This document shows positions 33,566 through 45,078 of a stretch of DNA of 64,000 nucleotides, one piece after another. Numbering within the stretch: position 1 is the first letter of the stretch; the number at the start of each line of letters is the position of its first letter. A program made the translations under genes and the position numbers. Source of the DNA: Diphasiastrum complanatum (lineage: Eukaryota > Streptophyta > Lycopodiopsida > Lycopodiales > Lycopodiaceae); the NCBI GenBank assembly GCA_029204225.1, contig MU831946.1, forward strand, positions 1-64,000. The letters run 5' to 3'. Below the pieces are notes generated by a model. That model had not been told where the DNA came from and ran no database searches. It worked only from the letters and a program-made list of their open reading frames with translations.

Positions 33566-34485
33566 TGTTGCGTCGGCGCCTCAAAGGGCGCTGGGACTTG
33601 AGCGGTTTCCCCAACACGTGCTTAAGTCTAACATTCATCCATCATGCACTTACGTAAAAGCCAACTCAGAATCGTAACAAGCTTAACCATTCAGACTTAA
33701 GAAAACTGGAATCCCAACCAACCCGAAAGCCAACTCAGAATCCGTCCCCAAAAGGTAACCAAAGGCAAAGACAAGCCACACATGAAACCCAAGGCATAGT
33801 GGTCGCCAAACTGACCAATTGGCATAGCGGCAAGCCCCATGTCGATGACAGGGACCCTTGGGCGCCAGCGACGCAAAAAGGTTGTAGTAAGGGTCCTTCC
33901 ACTTGGACCAGTCCCGGAGGCGAAACCGAAATGGTAATCATCCCCAAGGATCAACTTTATTAGATTTGGAAGAGGTTACATTCATACATAGACTGACCGG
34001 TCTCGGGGCCACCAACACGTGCTGGGCATTGTGCCTGGCTCGTGCTGGTAGAGGGAGCTGAGACATGGCGACTGGATTCCTGGTGCTGGTTGAGCTGCCC
34101 AAGTTTCTGTCTGCCGGACTCCCCCTATAGTTCTGCTGTGATTCGGCGCACCCCCTCTGGTTTGAAACATAGTGCTTTCTGGTAAAGCACGCTTTTTAGG
34201 ACTTGGTTTTTATTTTGCTGATTAAGCCTGGCAAGCCTGGCAGAATCAGTCTGGCTCCCGGACATGGGTCCCGGAAGCCGTCCCGGCGGCCGAATCAACC
34301 TGCTTTCCTGACTAGGCCATGACTCGAGCTCCAGAGCTAGCTCATGACTTTGTGACTACTTGACTGGCTCACCACAGGTCGGAGGCTCAGTCCTTGACAT
34401 TCTAACTTGCTCTGGGACCTTAGGGAGTGTCACCCCTTTGAGTCTTACAGGGCACGCTGGGTGCACCCAAGTCAGCTTTACAACA
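33566..34485 (-). repeat. LTR of element B, full length (920 bp)
   Basis: On minus it runs from TGTTGTAAAGC (34485) to CGCAACA (33566). Positions 33566-34326 align without gaps to 54181-54941 (761 bp each) with seven differences counted by eye, mostly C/T. The next bases, ATGTG at 34486-34490, match as reverse complement the CACAT that follows the other LTR, so this LTR is probably a recombinant of two original LTRs. Confidence 0.9.
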
Positions 34486-34490
34486 ATGTG

Positions 34491-35109
34491 ACTCAATATA
34501 AACCTACAGCTCTCAACATTCCTCTTTACAACACTGAGAGGAGATTTTTAGATTTTACACCTCCAGAAAGTGCACCCTACCTGTTTGTTCTTGCAAGAAG
34601 AATCTACTTGGTATGCTCTCTTCCTCTCTATTCCTTGCTATGGTTGCTCTCCTATTATATGATCTCAGATGGTATGAGAAAACTAGTCATTGAATGTTGT
34701 TATTTTTACAATAGTTTTCAAGTTTATGATAGTTGCTGGCCAGCTTTGGGCACTTTGTAAGCTTACTATGTTTAAACTGAGGCACATCCTGTCCGGAAGG
34801 CAGCGATGAAGGCCTACTACTGCTGAAAACTTCTTGAACAACTCTCTAATGGCAGCGACATTGATTGATAATCCAATAATGTAGCTATTTGTATAGCATA
34901 TATAGCTCTGCAATAATGCGCTGAAGTTGTTCGATCCACAATGGATTTGTGGCTTCCACACTTCTGTGCGTTAATAAAGAGCCTTTGAAACACCAGACAC
35001 TTCCGGTCGCTAACAGGCCAGCTAAGCTGGGCGCGCGTGAGGTCCCGCGACATCTCCTCCTCTTTTCTTTCTTCTGAAACTTTCTCCAGTTATGGCAGAC
35101 CCCTTCTGA
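34491..35109. other. Non-coding stretch
   Basis: No gene recognised; short frames lack conserved blocks. Confidence 0.5.
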
Positions 35110-35550
35110 TCACTCTATCTCCTCCAACGCTCCACTATCAATCCACCATCGATCTAGATCTCCATCATTAGCAAGCATACATGAAGACATCACAAAAGCA
35201 TCATCATTTGCATCTTGAACATCCAAACCATCCTCATCAAGAGTATGATTACAAGTGGCACGTTGGCTCCATCCATTTGTTCTTATTGCAAAAATATTCT
35301 CGCTTGTGATCTTGTCAAAAGCATATTGTCCAATCAACTCACCAATTGTTAGAATTACAAAATTTATGTGGTGATCACAATACATAAATTTTAAAGGTAA
35401 CCAAAGGTAGTCCATCTCACCGATTAACTCCTTGCAAGAGCTATCAAAGTTTCTAAATCCCAAACAACAAATGTATGTGCCTATAACCAACATGAGCACA
35501 AAACCAGTCATGTCATTGATATATAGAGCGAACATAAAACCAATCTTCAT
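35110..35550 (-). other. Unassigned 146-codon frame
   Basis: The frame has two hydrophobic stretches near its start (FVLMLVIGTYICCLG) and an acidic C-terminus ending SCMLANDGDLDRWWIDSGAL. WWIDSGA resembles the start of a copia-type protease (W..DSGA), and the acidic spacer before it fits the gag-protease linker, but no downstream block follows. It is either a tiny copia remnant or a chance frame. Confidence 0.25.
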
Positions 35551-35854
35551 TGATATACAGTTTGTATTACATATTTTACTAGCTTATATATACACATATA
35601 TCAAAAGTCTTTTAAGAAACCTCGTTCTAAGGTATCTACCAACTTAAAAATCGTAGGGCAATATCCTATTTTAGTTAACATCTTGGATAATCTATCTAGC
35701 AACATATAATTAATAGGGCAAAATTTTGCAGAGAGGGAAGCTTAGGCTACAACAATGCAGATTAGGGTAGTCGCAATCTTCACAGACATGGATTATGTTT
35801 TCAAGAGCATTAGCTTAACAATCCTTAGAACCATATGGCAGAGCTTGTAGAGCA

Positions 35855-37850
35855 AATTTTTTTTGCTTGGCAGCATTGCTCGCCGGCGAGCAATGCTAGT
35901 AGGCAAAAAAATTTGCCTGGCAATCCTCCATGGCGATGAGTGAGGCATCGTTGCCAGGCAAAAAATTTCTACCTGGCAGGCAAAAAAAATTTGGTTTGGC
36001 AAATCAGCCTCATCATCATGGAGAGTTGCCAATTCTATCTTCTACCCTGCTTCACCAATCCTTCTAACACACGGCTCATGATTTATCAAGGATGGGGTTA
36101 ATGCATGATTATGGAGAGTAGTAGCTCTTATTTATAATCCTTCACATTTTTTACTCATTTCCTTAATCGAGCTTCATGTAACCGATTGTCAACTACTCTT
36201 AACCTGCAGGGCTTCCTGTACTAAGTTGAGTACAGAACAAGAAAATGTACATCAACGCATCGTAAATGGTGGGGGCTATCAAATCTCTTGTACATTCAGT
36301 AGAAAAGTTAAAACTTGATCAAATTTCTATGACTGCACAAGAGTTGATTTAAAACCACAAAGTCTTGATGTGGTCAAGCTCTCAATTACGAAGTTTCATA
36401 TTTTAAAGAACTGATTAGCTGTGTTAAGTTAAATCTCATATCTACCCTCCATGTGAGATGCTTGCTCGCTAATTGAAGTGAGGTTTCTTTCGTTGTCAGG
36501 CAAAATTTTTTTGCCTGGCAGTGCTCCATGGCCATGAGGCAGAGCACATCAACAGGTATGAGGCTTCTACCACAACATGGAAACTTGGACTCTTGAAATG
36601 CATGACCAACTAGAGTGTAGTAGTCACCCACTTGCAGTTTGGAGGGGTGTTTAATTAAGCATTCATTAATTGTATGTTGTTGGATTAGTAACGGACTATT
36701 TAACATTTTGTTGTAGGCATTACATCATGTAAGGACACTACTAACCTCTGAAATTGAATTTTTGTATTCAGATACATTGAGCATTCCCATGTCTCAATGA
36801 GATGCTCTCTTCTTTTGAAGGGGGAAGTCACAATTTTGAAGTCGAAAGAGTTATATTGACACCCAATGCAATTGCAGCAATAAAAGCAAGCAAAAGAGTA
36901 CTATGGGGTTGTGAAAACATGCTCTTAGTTGAGCAAGTGGGTTGATCAAACAACCTACTCCATACAGTGAATAAACTGCCTTCTATCCAGTTTTCTTGAT
37001 AAATTGGCCAATTCATCTTGTTATTGACAAGTTTAGATTAAAGCTAGAGTGTGTTTTTATTTGCTAATAAGTAGAACTAAAGGATCTTTCATTGGCAATG
37101 TAGAATGTTCTAGGACATCCTGGCTAATTAGGTCAACAAAAAGCTTTTAGACAAGACTCTCTGGCTTTTCTTGCAAATACATAAGAAACGACAGTAAGTT
37201 TGCTATCCAGGATCGAAATGCAATACATATCAACCTAGCTATGTAACCCTCAATTTGCATGAAAGTTTCTATGTCATGTAACTTTCTGCAAATCAAGAGG
37301 AACAATAATATTCTAATTCCATGGCCATGAGGCAGAGCTACCCGGCAAAATTTTTTTGCCTGGCAGTGCTCCCTCCCTCCCTCCCTCAGTGCTCACTCCC
37401 TCATCGCATTTAGCAACAAATGCGATGAGGGAGGGAGCGCTGAGGGAGGGAGGGAGGGAGCGCTGCCAGGCAAAATTTTGCCTGGCAGCGCTCCCTCAAT
37501 GAAACTCAATGAAACCTCAAAAAAACTCTTCTATCAGTGCTACCAGGCAAAAAAACTTTGCCTGGTAGCGCTCCATGGTCATGAGGCAGAGCTGCAGCAG
37601 GCCTCTTCATCCACAAAAGGCCATAGCAGGTTTCTCTCTCCCTCAACGCTCCCTCCCTCATCGCATTTGCTGCTAAATGCGATGAGGGAGGGAGCTTTGA
37701 GATTTTTATTGAGGGGGGGAGCGCTGAGATTTTCATTGAGGTCTTCTATCAGTGCTACTAGGCAAAAAAATTTTGCCTGGCAATGAACCCAACCTCTCAA
37801 TCTTCTATCAATGCTATCAGGCAAAAAAAATTTGCTTGGCAAAGAACACA
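35855..37850. repeat. Cluster of palindromes built on CCAGGCAAAATTTTGCCTGG
   Basis: At least eight sites carry (C)AGGCAAA(n)TTTGCCTGG or close variants, at about 35855-35915, 35908-35990, 36497-36520, 37341-37366, 37454-37497, 37538-37570, 37756-37785 and 37812-37845. Many are followed by GCTCCATGG.CATGAGGCAGAGC. A 33 bp sequence, CAGC(A/G)GGCCTCTTCATCC then ACAAAAGGCCATAGC, occurs near 37585 and 37876. The motif is not part of any coding sequence here and no transposase is nearby. Confidence 0.85.
37340..37497. repeat. Nested hairpin with a 44 bp perfect palindrome
   Basis: 37454-37497 is a perfect 44 bp palindrome centred between 37475 and 37476 (AGCGCTGCCAGGCAAAA and its complement, extended by GAGGG/CCCTC). 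It is also one arm of a larger hairpin: 37341-37412 pairs with about 37417-37487 through TGGCAGTGCTCCCTCCC... and CTCCCTCATCGCATTT, with a 4-6 base loop and few mismatches. Another CTCCCTCATCGCATTT hairpin lies at about 37650-37700. Confidence 0.88.
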
Positions 37851-37869
37851 ACTGACGTTCTCAGGCAGA

Positions 37870-40439
37870 AACCTGCAGCGGGCCTCTTCATCCACAAAAG
37901 GCCATAGCTTCATTGAGACAAACATGAAAAAGTTCTAAATAATCTCAAAAATGCCTGCTCAAACGTAGATCTAACCTGTTTGCAAACGCTCCTCTGTATC
38001 AAAGCTAATCCTCTGTCGCTCCTCCTTCCAATAGAAGCTCCTCCTTCATCGCTATTGAAAAGTGCATTTGCATTCACCATGAAGAGCATAAAACCACGAA
38101 AAAGAAGAAGAAGAAGTGCTAAAACCTCAAAAACCTAAAACCTCAGAAACCTAAAACCTAATAACCAATGAGCCTGTAAACCCTAAAACTTAATCACCAA
38201 TGAGCCCATCGAGTGTAATGCATCCATGCATTATGTATATTTGAGATCCAATAGTCTAAAATATTAAATACATTTTGCTAACATAAATTTCTATCAATTT
38301 TTAAAAAGTTAACATCTTGCATTATATCTTTGCAGTTGATTTTTGAGAAAAGTTGCAGATTCCATTTTTATACTATGTCAATTTTCTCGAACAGTCAAGA
38401 ATGACAACTTGCAAGTACTTGTAGAGGCCTCGTGGCTATTGGTAGGACAATTAGGGCTAGCATGATATACCATGTTTTTCTTTCTCCCGAGATACTAGGT
38501 ATTAGGACTCATTTTGAGAGCTGGGCGTAGGGATATTGAGAGCTGGGATATTGAGAGCATAACTGTACAGTCCAACTCATGTTCTTAAATGGGGTCATTA
38601 ATGGTCGGTGCGTTGGGCTCAAGAAATCCAATATATATATTCTTAGTTTCGTTCTTCCATAAATCGCTATATTAGATCCAAGAACTGGACTAAATCGTTA
38701 ACTTAAGAAAGGAAATTATTCATATCATGGGTGTATCAATGGGTTGTAAAATAATTTTGAATTTTGGTACCTTTTTAATAGGGTGTAATTCTTGATGGGG
38801 TTGTATAGCTCTCTTGGAAAGCTAGTTTGTGACAGTTGAAAGTGGCTGCCATAATTGGCAGGAAAGCCCATTCCCATAATAATGTAGCCGAATTTCAATA
38901 GCCATCTGGAGGAGCAATGATGACTGGTACTGGCATGGAAATTTCCTCCCTCTACAACAGATGGAGCTTTATTGGTTGATAGACGATGGAATGTGATTCA
39001 CACACCATTGAAATCGTGGTTCTCCAATTAGTTGAGCTCTTCTCCTCTTGTTATCACATGGCATGGCTTGGGGGCTAGATCCAGGGATCTAGGTTTAATT
39101 GGGTGGTTTCGCTCCATTGTCTCTCTTGTGTTTTCCTATCCTCATCTTAGGGGTTGTCCCTAGTGATCTTTACATCTCCACTCAAAAGGGCTTCTAGCAA
39201 AGATGAAGTTGAGAGCCGAGTCAAAGAGCACGAGAAATATTACTACTAGGCTAAGATGTATAGTTGTGAGCCCAATGGTAATTCCCGAAAGATGGGTAGC
39301 CATGTGGGAGCTAGCAATTTAGACTATCTCAACTTAAGTTATGTTTTTGAAGTAAAGAGACCTCCTATTATCAAGTAAGAGGTGGAACTCAAATCTTTAT
39401 AGACTGGGGTTCACTCAGTTACAAGAGGTGGAAAAAATGATACAATTGGGTTCAACAGCTCGTGGGTATAAATAGGGGCTTCCTCCATGAGTTTCAGAGC
39501 ATGTGTATGTACTGAAATGTTGTTGCTTTCTGAATTGAAGATCATTCTACTTCCATTTCCTTCCATGCTCCATCTTCATGTATTTAGTTTGGGTACTGAT
39601 GTATGAATGTGCTTGTTGTTGTTTTTTCTCTTAAGGGTTGACTTGGGTTCAGACGTGTAGGACTTGGAGATTGATCCACCATTCCACTGTGTTATGATGT
39701 CTCCTAGTTTCTGGCTCCCTAAGGAGTTTTTGTTACAAGTGTTGAGTGACAGTTGTAGCAAGCACTTTGTAGGATTTCCATTAGTTAGAAGTTGTGTTGA
39801 TTGTTTCATGATTTTAATAGGAGTAGAATGAGTTTAATTTTCTGACCTTGAGTAGAATAGTTTAGGAATAATCTACAATTTGTAAACATAAAGAAAGAAC
39901 TGAAAAAGTTTGTAGAACCGTAGGAAATCAGTCCTGACAGATCTTATAACCAAGATGAGCTTCCATTGTCAATCAAAGATCAAAATCAGAACATAAGTGT
40001 GTCATACTAACAGGGGAGACACACCACCATTATACTACAAAACCAAATCTGTGACTGAGCCCATTGCCTAATCGATTGTGGTCACGTGATTCCTTGCCAG
40101 TTGAAACTCTGTCAGACAAAAATCGAACTGTCATTGAGTAGTTTCAGACAAAGAACTAATGTTCAACTGAGAAGTAGTGTCAGTGCTATCACTGGTCGTT
40201 GAGAAGTAGATGCTCAGCAAACATGGTAGAAAACCAGCAAACTTTGGCACAGTTTGCCATTGCCAATCTTCTTGGCTTTTAAACAAAGAACTCGATTTTT
40301 ACCAGCCCATTTTTCAGTTCTTACTCACTGCTGATTGCTTGCTTGTTGTCCTGCATTCCTCATTTTCACAAGCACGCAATCCATCTTATTGTTTGTCATA
40401 CCACGATTGCTTCAGAACGCCTCTATTGATCATTCAGAT
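37870..40439. other. Non-coding stretch; one strong TATA-like site
   Basis: No coding family recognised. GGGTATAAATAGGGGC near 39463-39478 is a textbook TATA-box sequence on plus and could belong to an unrecognised LTR upstream of gypsy E, but no LTR edge or PBS could be found to support that. Around 38110-38180 there is a CCTAAAAC-rich patch. Confidence 0.45.
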
Positions 40440-41400
40440 CCGTGCGAACTCACGCCAAACTTTCAAGAAACCCACCGTCGCTCCGCCGTTTAGAATCCAT
40501 CGTTCCATCCGACGATTTTGAAAAAAAATTCGATAATTTTTTGAAATTTTTGAGATTTTTCAGTTTTTCAAATTTTCACAGTTTTCATCTACCGGTCGTA
40601 CCACTTAAAACACACAATAATTTATGTCCGACGATCACATCCAACGGTTGCATCCGGCGAATACCAAAAAATCAAAAAAAAAATTGTTCGACGACTGCAT
40701 CCACCGTTTTTCTCATTTCTACTTTTAGCCATTTTCCATCCGACGAGTTTTTTTCAAAACAATTTTTTCGTTTTTTTGAATTATTCAAATTTTTCGGATT
40801 GTCGAGACTTTCGAATTTTTCAAATTTTTGGGTTTCTTTTAAAATTTTCCATCCGACCTGCATCCGACGACCACCAACGAAAAAATCTGTCTGAATATTG
40901 CACTCGATGAAATTCCATTTTTTGCATTTTTTTTTGTTGAGATTTTTCAAGTTTCTCGCATTCCTCAAAATGTTTCGAGTTTCTTAGAATTTTTAAGATT
41001 TTTCGAATCTCTGGAAGTTTTTTACTTTCTTAGTATTTTTTTTTATTTTTTCCAGATTTTTTAAATTGTATGGTATTTTTTAAATTTCTTGATATTTTTT
41101 TTTAATTTTTTTTTGTGTTTTTTTCAAAAAATTGATTGTGTCAAACGATTGCATCCGACAACCAACAAAAAAATCAAAAGAAATTCTTTCTGAAGATTGC
41201 ATCCGACGATTGCATCTACCGATTTTTTAAAAATTTTAACATTCTCAAATTTTTCAATTTTTGGAGTTTTTTGAATTTTCAAATAAATTGAGTTTATTTT
41301 TCGAGTTTTCTTACTTTTTGAATTTTTCAAGTCTATTTTTTGAATTTTTTGAGTTTTTCTTCTTTTTCCAAATTTTTGAGTTTTTGACATTTTTTTCGAA
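40440..41400 (+). repeat. Low-complexity leader-like region with CATCCGACGA repeats
   Basis: Poly(A/T)-rich DNA is punctuated by CATCCGACGA and variants (about 40507, 40623, 40644, 40739, 40850, 40861, 41150, 41198), often followed by CCACCAACGAAAAAATC-like tails. The stretch lies directly upstream of the gag of gypsy E, where a 5' leader is expected. Long open frames here are composition artefacts. Confidence 0.65.
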
Positions 41401-41599
41401 ATTTCAATGAGCTGGACAGACCCTTTTTTATAGAATTCTTATCAAAAATCTAATTCTATTCTAAGGTACTAACTATCAGTCACATATTTCAAAAAAATTA
41501 AAAAAAACAAACATAAACAACAAAAAATAGTTGAATCAACTCTCATAGCCAAACTACCCGAAAAAGTTATGGATAAATTCACACCGCCCAATCATCCAA

Positions 41600-42900
41600 A
41601 TGATGAGAACAAGTCCTATCACCTTCGATCTTAGGTAAATCAAGATCCTGGACCATCTAGATGGACACCTAACCTTGATGATCACTATGCTCACTATACC
41701 GCCCGATCCGATAAACAAACACCCAGATTGGAATCACCAAAGTTTGATGATAATGTGGACCCTCATCGATTTTTACAAGTCTTTGAGAATGCATGCGAAG
41801 TATATGAAGAATATACTGACAATACAAAAGTCCAACTTTTTTTTATGACCATGGTAGATAAGGCACGCAAGTGGAGAGTGGTTTTTTAACCTCGATCGTG
41901 ATGATCGACAAGATTGGTCAGAGGTGAAAGGCTCTTTCATTAAACGCTTCCAACCTTTACGACTCACAGAAAGCCCATTTGTACACCTTAGTAATATAAA
42001 AATAAAAAAACATGAACACGTACGTGACTATATCGAGCGCTTTAAGCATCTCAGATTTCAAATCCAAGAACAGGCAACTGATAAAATGTTGATCATATGA
42101 TCTATAGTTGGCCTTCCAAGACACATCCGGAAAGAGCTTAAACCTAGCGAAGAGTATTTTACTCTGAAGTCTGCTATGTCCGATGCCATTCGTGAAGAAG
42201 ATGAATGATCTGATGACGAGGACCAGAAAGAGAAAAGAGCTCATCGTTTTCGTGTATTCCCTAATAATCGTCTAAGTGAGCCCCGAGATTCAGACCAAAT
42301 TGAAAATTTCAGTTCAAGTTGATGAATCAACAATATCACCAATAGAAGGAGAAACTCAACAAAGAGTTTCAACAAGCCTTAAAATCTTTCCAAAGTCAGT
42401 TGCTAGGGCAATTTCTATTTGGTAACATTATCCATAGGTGAGAAGATACTTGGTGCCCCCACAACAACAATGCTTGGCACTTCCAGGTTCAAGAGGATCT
42501 GCTCCACCCAATAGGCCAAACCAATAGAACCGACCCCAAGTACAAGCCAATGCAGTGCAGAATACCACCTATGACACCCCATCCTATGAATCTACTTATG
42601 ATGATGGTGATCCTAACACATATGTAGATGAGGCATTTGTCCCTTATTCCAATGACCAATATAATTCCGAGGAGCAACCTACCCAAGTCGACCAAAATGG
42701 TTATGCCATTTTCCCTTCAACACTTCAGAAGAGATGTTTTGTATGCAAAGAAACCACTCACTTTTAAAGTGAATGTCAACTTCAATATGACTTTGTAGCT
42801 GAATGTGTTGATTGTATCAGAAGGCATTGCTATAAAGATTGCCCTAACCAGACCAAAAAGACAGTTCTAGCACATAGAGTACCTAAAGAGCCGTTGCTTG
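41600..42900 (+). pseudogene. gag of gypsy E
   Basis: Recognisable blocks are SPKFDDNVDPHRFLQVFENA, SFIKRFQPLRLTESPF, VRDYIERFKH and LPRHIRKELKPSEEYF, each alignable to gag of D. A C-terminal Cys-His cluster, RCFVCKETTHF then CVDC...CYKDC (about 42732-42845), matches the knuckle region of D. Stops occur after the WR-VVF block near 41889, near 42098, near 42209 and inside the knuckle, so it is a clear pseudogene. Confidence 0.88.
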
Positions 42901-42959
42901 CCATCACATGCGTGCAACATAGGGCCTTAGATTCAACTTGTAAGAGCAAAACCCTATTG

Positions 42960-44006
42960 CACCAATCCTATCTATTGCGAGAAGATACGAGAAGATATTC
43001 ATAAGCTTCTGGATGTTGGTTTCATTTATGAAATCGAGCATACAAGTTGGGTATCACCAATTGTTGTGGTGGTATCAAAGAAAATGATAAACTCCGTAAG
43101 TACATGGATTTGAGAAAACTTAATGATCAAACAGAGAAAGATCACTTCCCATTACCTCTGACAACACAAATGCTCAAAGATATGGCAGGAGCAGAAGCGT
43201 TTAGCTTCATGGACGGTTTTAGTGAGTACTTCTTAGTCCAAATTGCTCCTGAAGATCGATTCAAAATGATGTTTGTTACAGAGTTTGGCACCTTCACGTA
43301 TTAAATTATGCTATTCAGACTGTGCAATGCCCCATCTACATTGCAAATGGTAATGCAATAGCTTTCAAGGCTCTGTTACACAAAAATCTTGAGATTTATC
43401 TCGATGATCTTGGTGTGCATTCCTCTCAAGATAAGCATCTCGATGCACTTGAACAAGTGTTCATTCGGTTCAAAATTTCATTGAATTCCGAAAAGTGCCA
43501 GATCTGGGTTACCCATGGTGTAGTATTGGGCCATAATATTTCTCAAAACAGTATAGCCACTGATCATGAAAAGATTAGAGTGATTCTTGAAATGCCCCTA
43601 CCTGGTACAGTGAAGGAAATTTACGTCTTTCTGAGCCACACAGGTTATTATCAAATTTTTATAATCCACTACGTCGATAAAGCGCTTTTAGTATATCAAA
43701 TCGTTACTGATCCAAGCTGGACAGAAGACATGATTAAAGCCTTCGAAGATCTCAAACAGGCTTTAGTAACCGCACCCATTCTTTACGTGCCCAACTATAA
43801 TAAGGAGTTCCATGTGCATACGGACGCTAGTACGTATGCCATTGGTGTTATTCTAGCACAGCCCGAAGAATTTGGAAAGGATCTTCCAATCTGTCTCCTA
43901 AGCCATCAACTGGTTCCAACTGAGATTAATTATTTCATGACAGACTGAGAAGCACTAGCAATGGTCTATGTTGTTCAACAATTTCGTCATTATTTGCTAG
44001 GGCAGC
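42960..44006 (+). pseudogene. Reverse transcriptase and RNase H of gypsy E
   Basis: RT begins with GFIYEIEHTSWVSPIV in one frame, continues in 43047-43304 with EKDHFPLPLTTQMLKDMAGA and VTEFGTFTY, and in 43322-43948 with LEIYLDDLGVHSSQDKHLDA, SEKCQIWVTHGVVLGH and RNase H EFHVHTDASTYAIGVILAQP. TD then a TGA precedes EALAMVYVVQQFRHYLLG. At least two frameshifts and one stop are present. E keeps the tether and first RNase H block that D has lost, and so shows the extent of the D deletion. Confidence 0.92.
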
Positions 44007-44788
44007 TTCAGGTGTAATATTGTGCCTATTAAGGTTTCACCATAATACACTCTGAAAAAATCAGTAGGTTGTTACGTGGCCCACAAAACGTTTTCAGCCA
44101 TAAAAAGAGATCTTGACCCCTTGCCATCCTTTACGTTTAAGAAATGTCCTTTGTAGGTTTGTACGCTTGATTTGACGTCTTTTTAAGAAAATTTACATCG
44201 GCTTAAACAATTGCAAAATTATAAAGAGGTAGTTCGTTTTGGCAAGGCATAACAACATCGCCATAATTTGAAGACCATTTTTTTTTTGGCTTAATTGCAC
44301 TATCATATATTCACAAATATACAAGTACAGAAAACGACATCCATGGCCAAAAATAGAAAGAGTGCATCAGTAATATTTTAAGCCCTCACGGCAGTCCGCG
44401 TAGCCTACCACTCAGGGCAGGAAACAGAAATCGACTGTAAGTAGTACTAAAAAAGAACATAGCCAACCGAATACATGCCGCCGCAGACAAAGAGGGAGGT
44501 CCCCTTCAAAAACTTGTAGGTCCAGATCTTCCATAACGTCACTAACTTGCACACATGCCAGAATGTAAGAGTAGAAGAACATGTCAGCAAGGAATCCCCT
44601 AGAAGAATGGTGCCAGTGTCCAGAGTGAAACTGAGACCCCACCGTGAGAAGATGTGACTCAGCTCCAGCCAAAGAAGATGATGGTAGTGAAAAAACAAAT
44701 GCTCCACTGTTTCTTCAGCCAGTTGACGGAGCGGGCAAAGCCTATCAGCAATGAAGGGCCATTTAGAGAGCAGGGGGAGGGATTTGGT
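44007..44788 (-). repeat. Inverted duplicate of the LINE 3' end plus its flank
   Basis: 44288-44788 is LINE sequence (zf-RVT coding and 3' UTR). The A-tract lies at about 44279-44287, the AAAATGGTCTTCA target-site sequence at 44269-44281, and 44007-44268 is non-LINE flank identical in origin to 19028-19288. It joins gypsy E RNase H at 44006 with CTTCAGG at the seam. No new A-tract or target-site copy is visible at either end. Confidence 0.9.
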
Positions 44789-45078
44789 GGGGCCTGACAG
44801 ATTGCGAGTAGATATTTGCGAGTTATGCGAGTTTTATTTCCTTGGATTTTTAGATAGCTATTATCAAACAATAACAAAAGATATGAATACAATACTAGGA
44901 AAACAATGTAGAAGTGACCACAATCAGATTTATAACCGTGCTCGCTGGAGAATTTCCTTGAATATGTCAATTAGACATATAATCTCAGAATAGCTACCAT
45001 TTTAGAAATAAAAGTCCACATTGAACAAAAAAAGCAAAAAGTAACAATTGATCTTAGATCAGCTAGTTTTGCCTATAC

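Larger units (their letters stand above)
32291..34485 (-). mobile_element. LTR retrotransposon 'B', 5' part (gag fragment, leader, PBS, LTR)
   Basis: On the minus strand the order is LTR (34485-33566), 2 nt spacer, PBS, leader, and the start of gag (32732 downwards), truncated at about 32300 where copia A begins. No pol is present. The LTR is ~99% identical to the truncated LTR at 54181-54941. The LTR starts TGTTG and ends CAACA. The low divergence indicates a young family. The superfamily cannot be fixed without pol; LTR length and gag type suggest Ty3/gypsy. Confidence 0.85.
41600..44006 (+). mobile_element. Ty3/gypsy element 'E', truncated relic related to D
   Basis: On plus, gag is followed by RT and RNase H of the same lineage as element D: both share a gag core with (A/S)PK(Y/F)D...DP.RFLQ.F.NAC and the RT box YLDDLG. 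The protease region is missing between about 42900 and 42960, and the element ends in RNase H at 44006 where the duplicated LINE block begins. No LTR was recognised on either side. Confidence 0.88.

Noticed and set aside
38110-38190. CCTAAAACC-rich patch as interstitial telomere repeat
   Set aside because: The unit is irregular and does not hold the plant CCCTAAA period over several copies.
39463-39478. TATAAATA as promoter of an LTR for gypsy E
   Set aside because: No LTR edges, PBS or second LTR could be found, so only the site itself is noted.
40672-41390. Lys/Asn/Phe-rich frames
   Set aside because: Produced by AT-rich low-complexity DNA with CATCCGACGA repeats.
44007-44268. Classical LINE 3' transduction for the shared flank
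   Set aside because: The copied flank ends without an A-tract and without a target-site duplication, which transduction would require.
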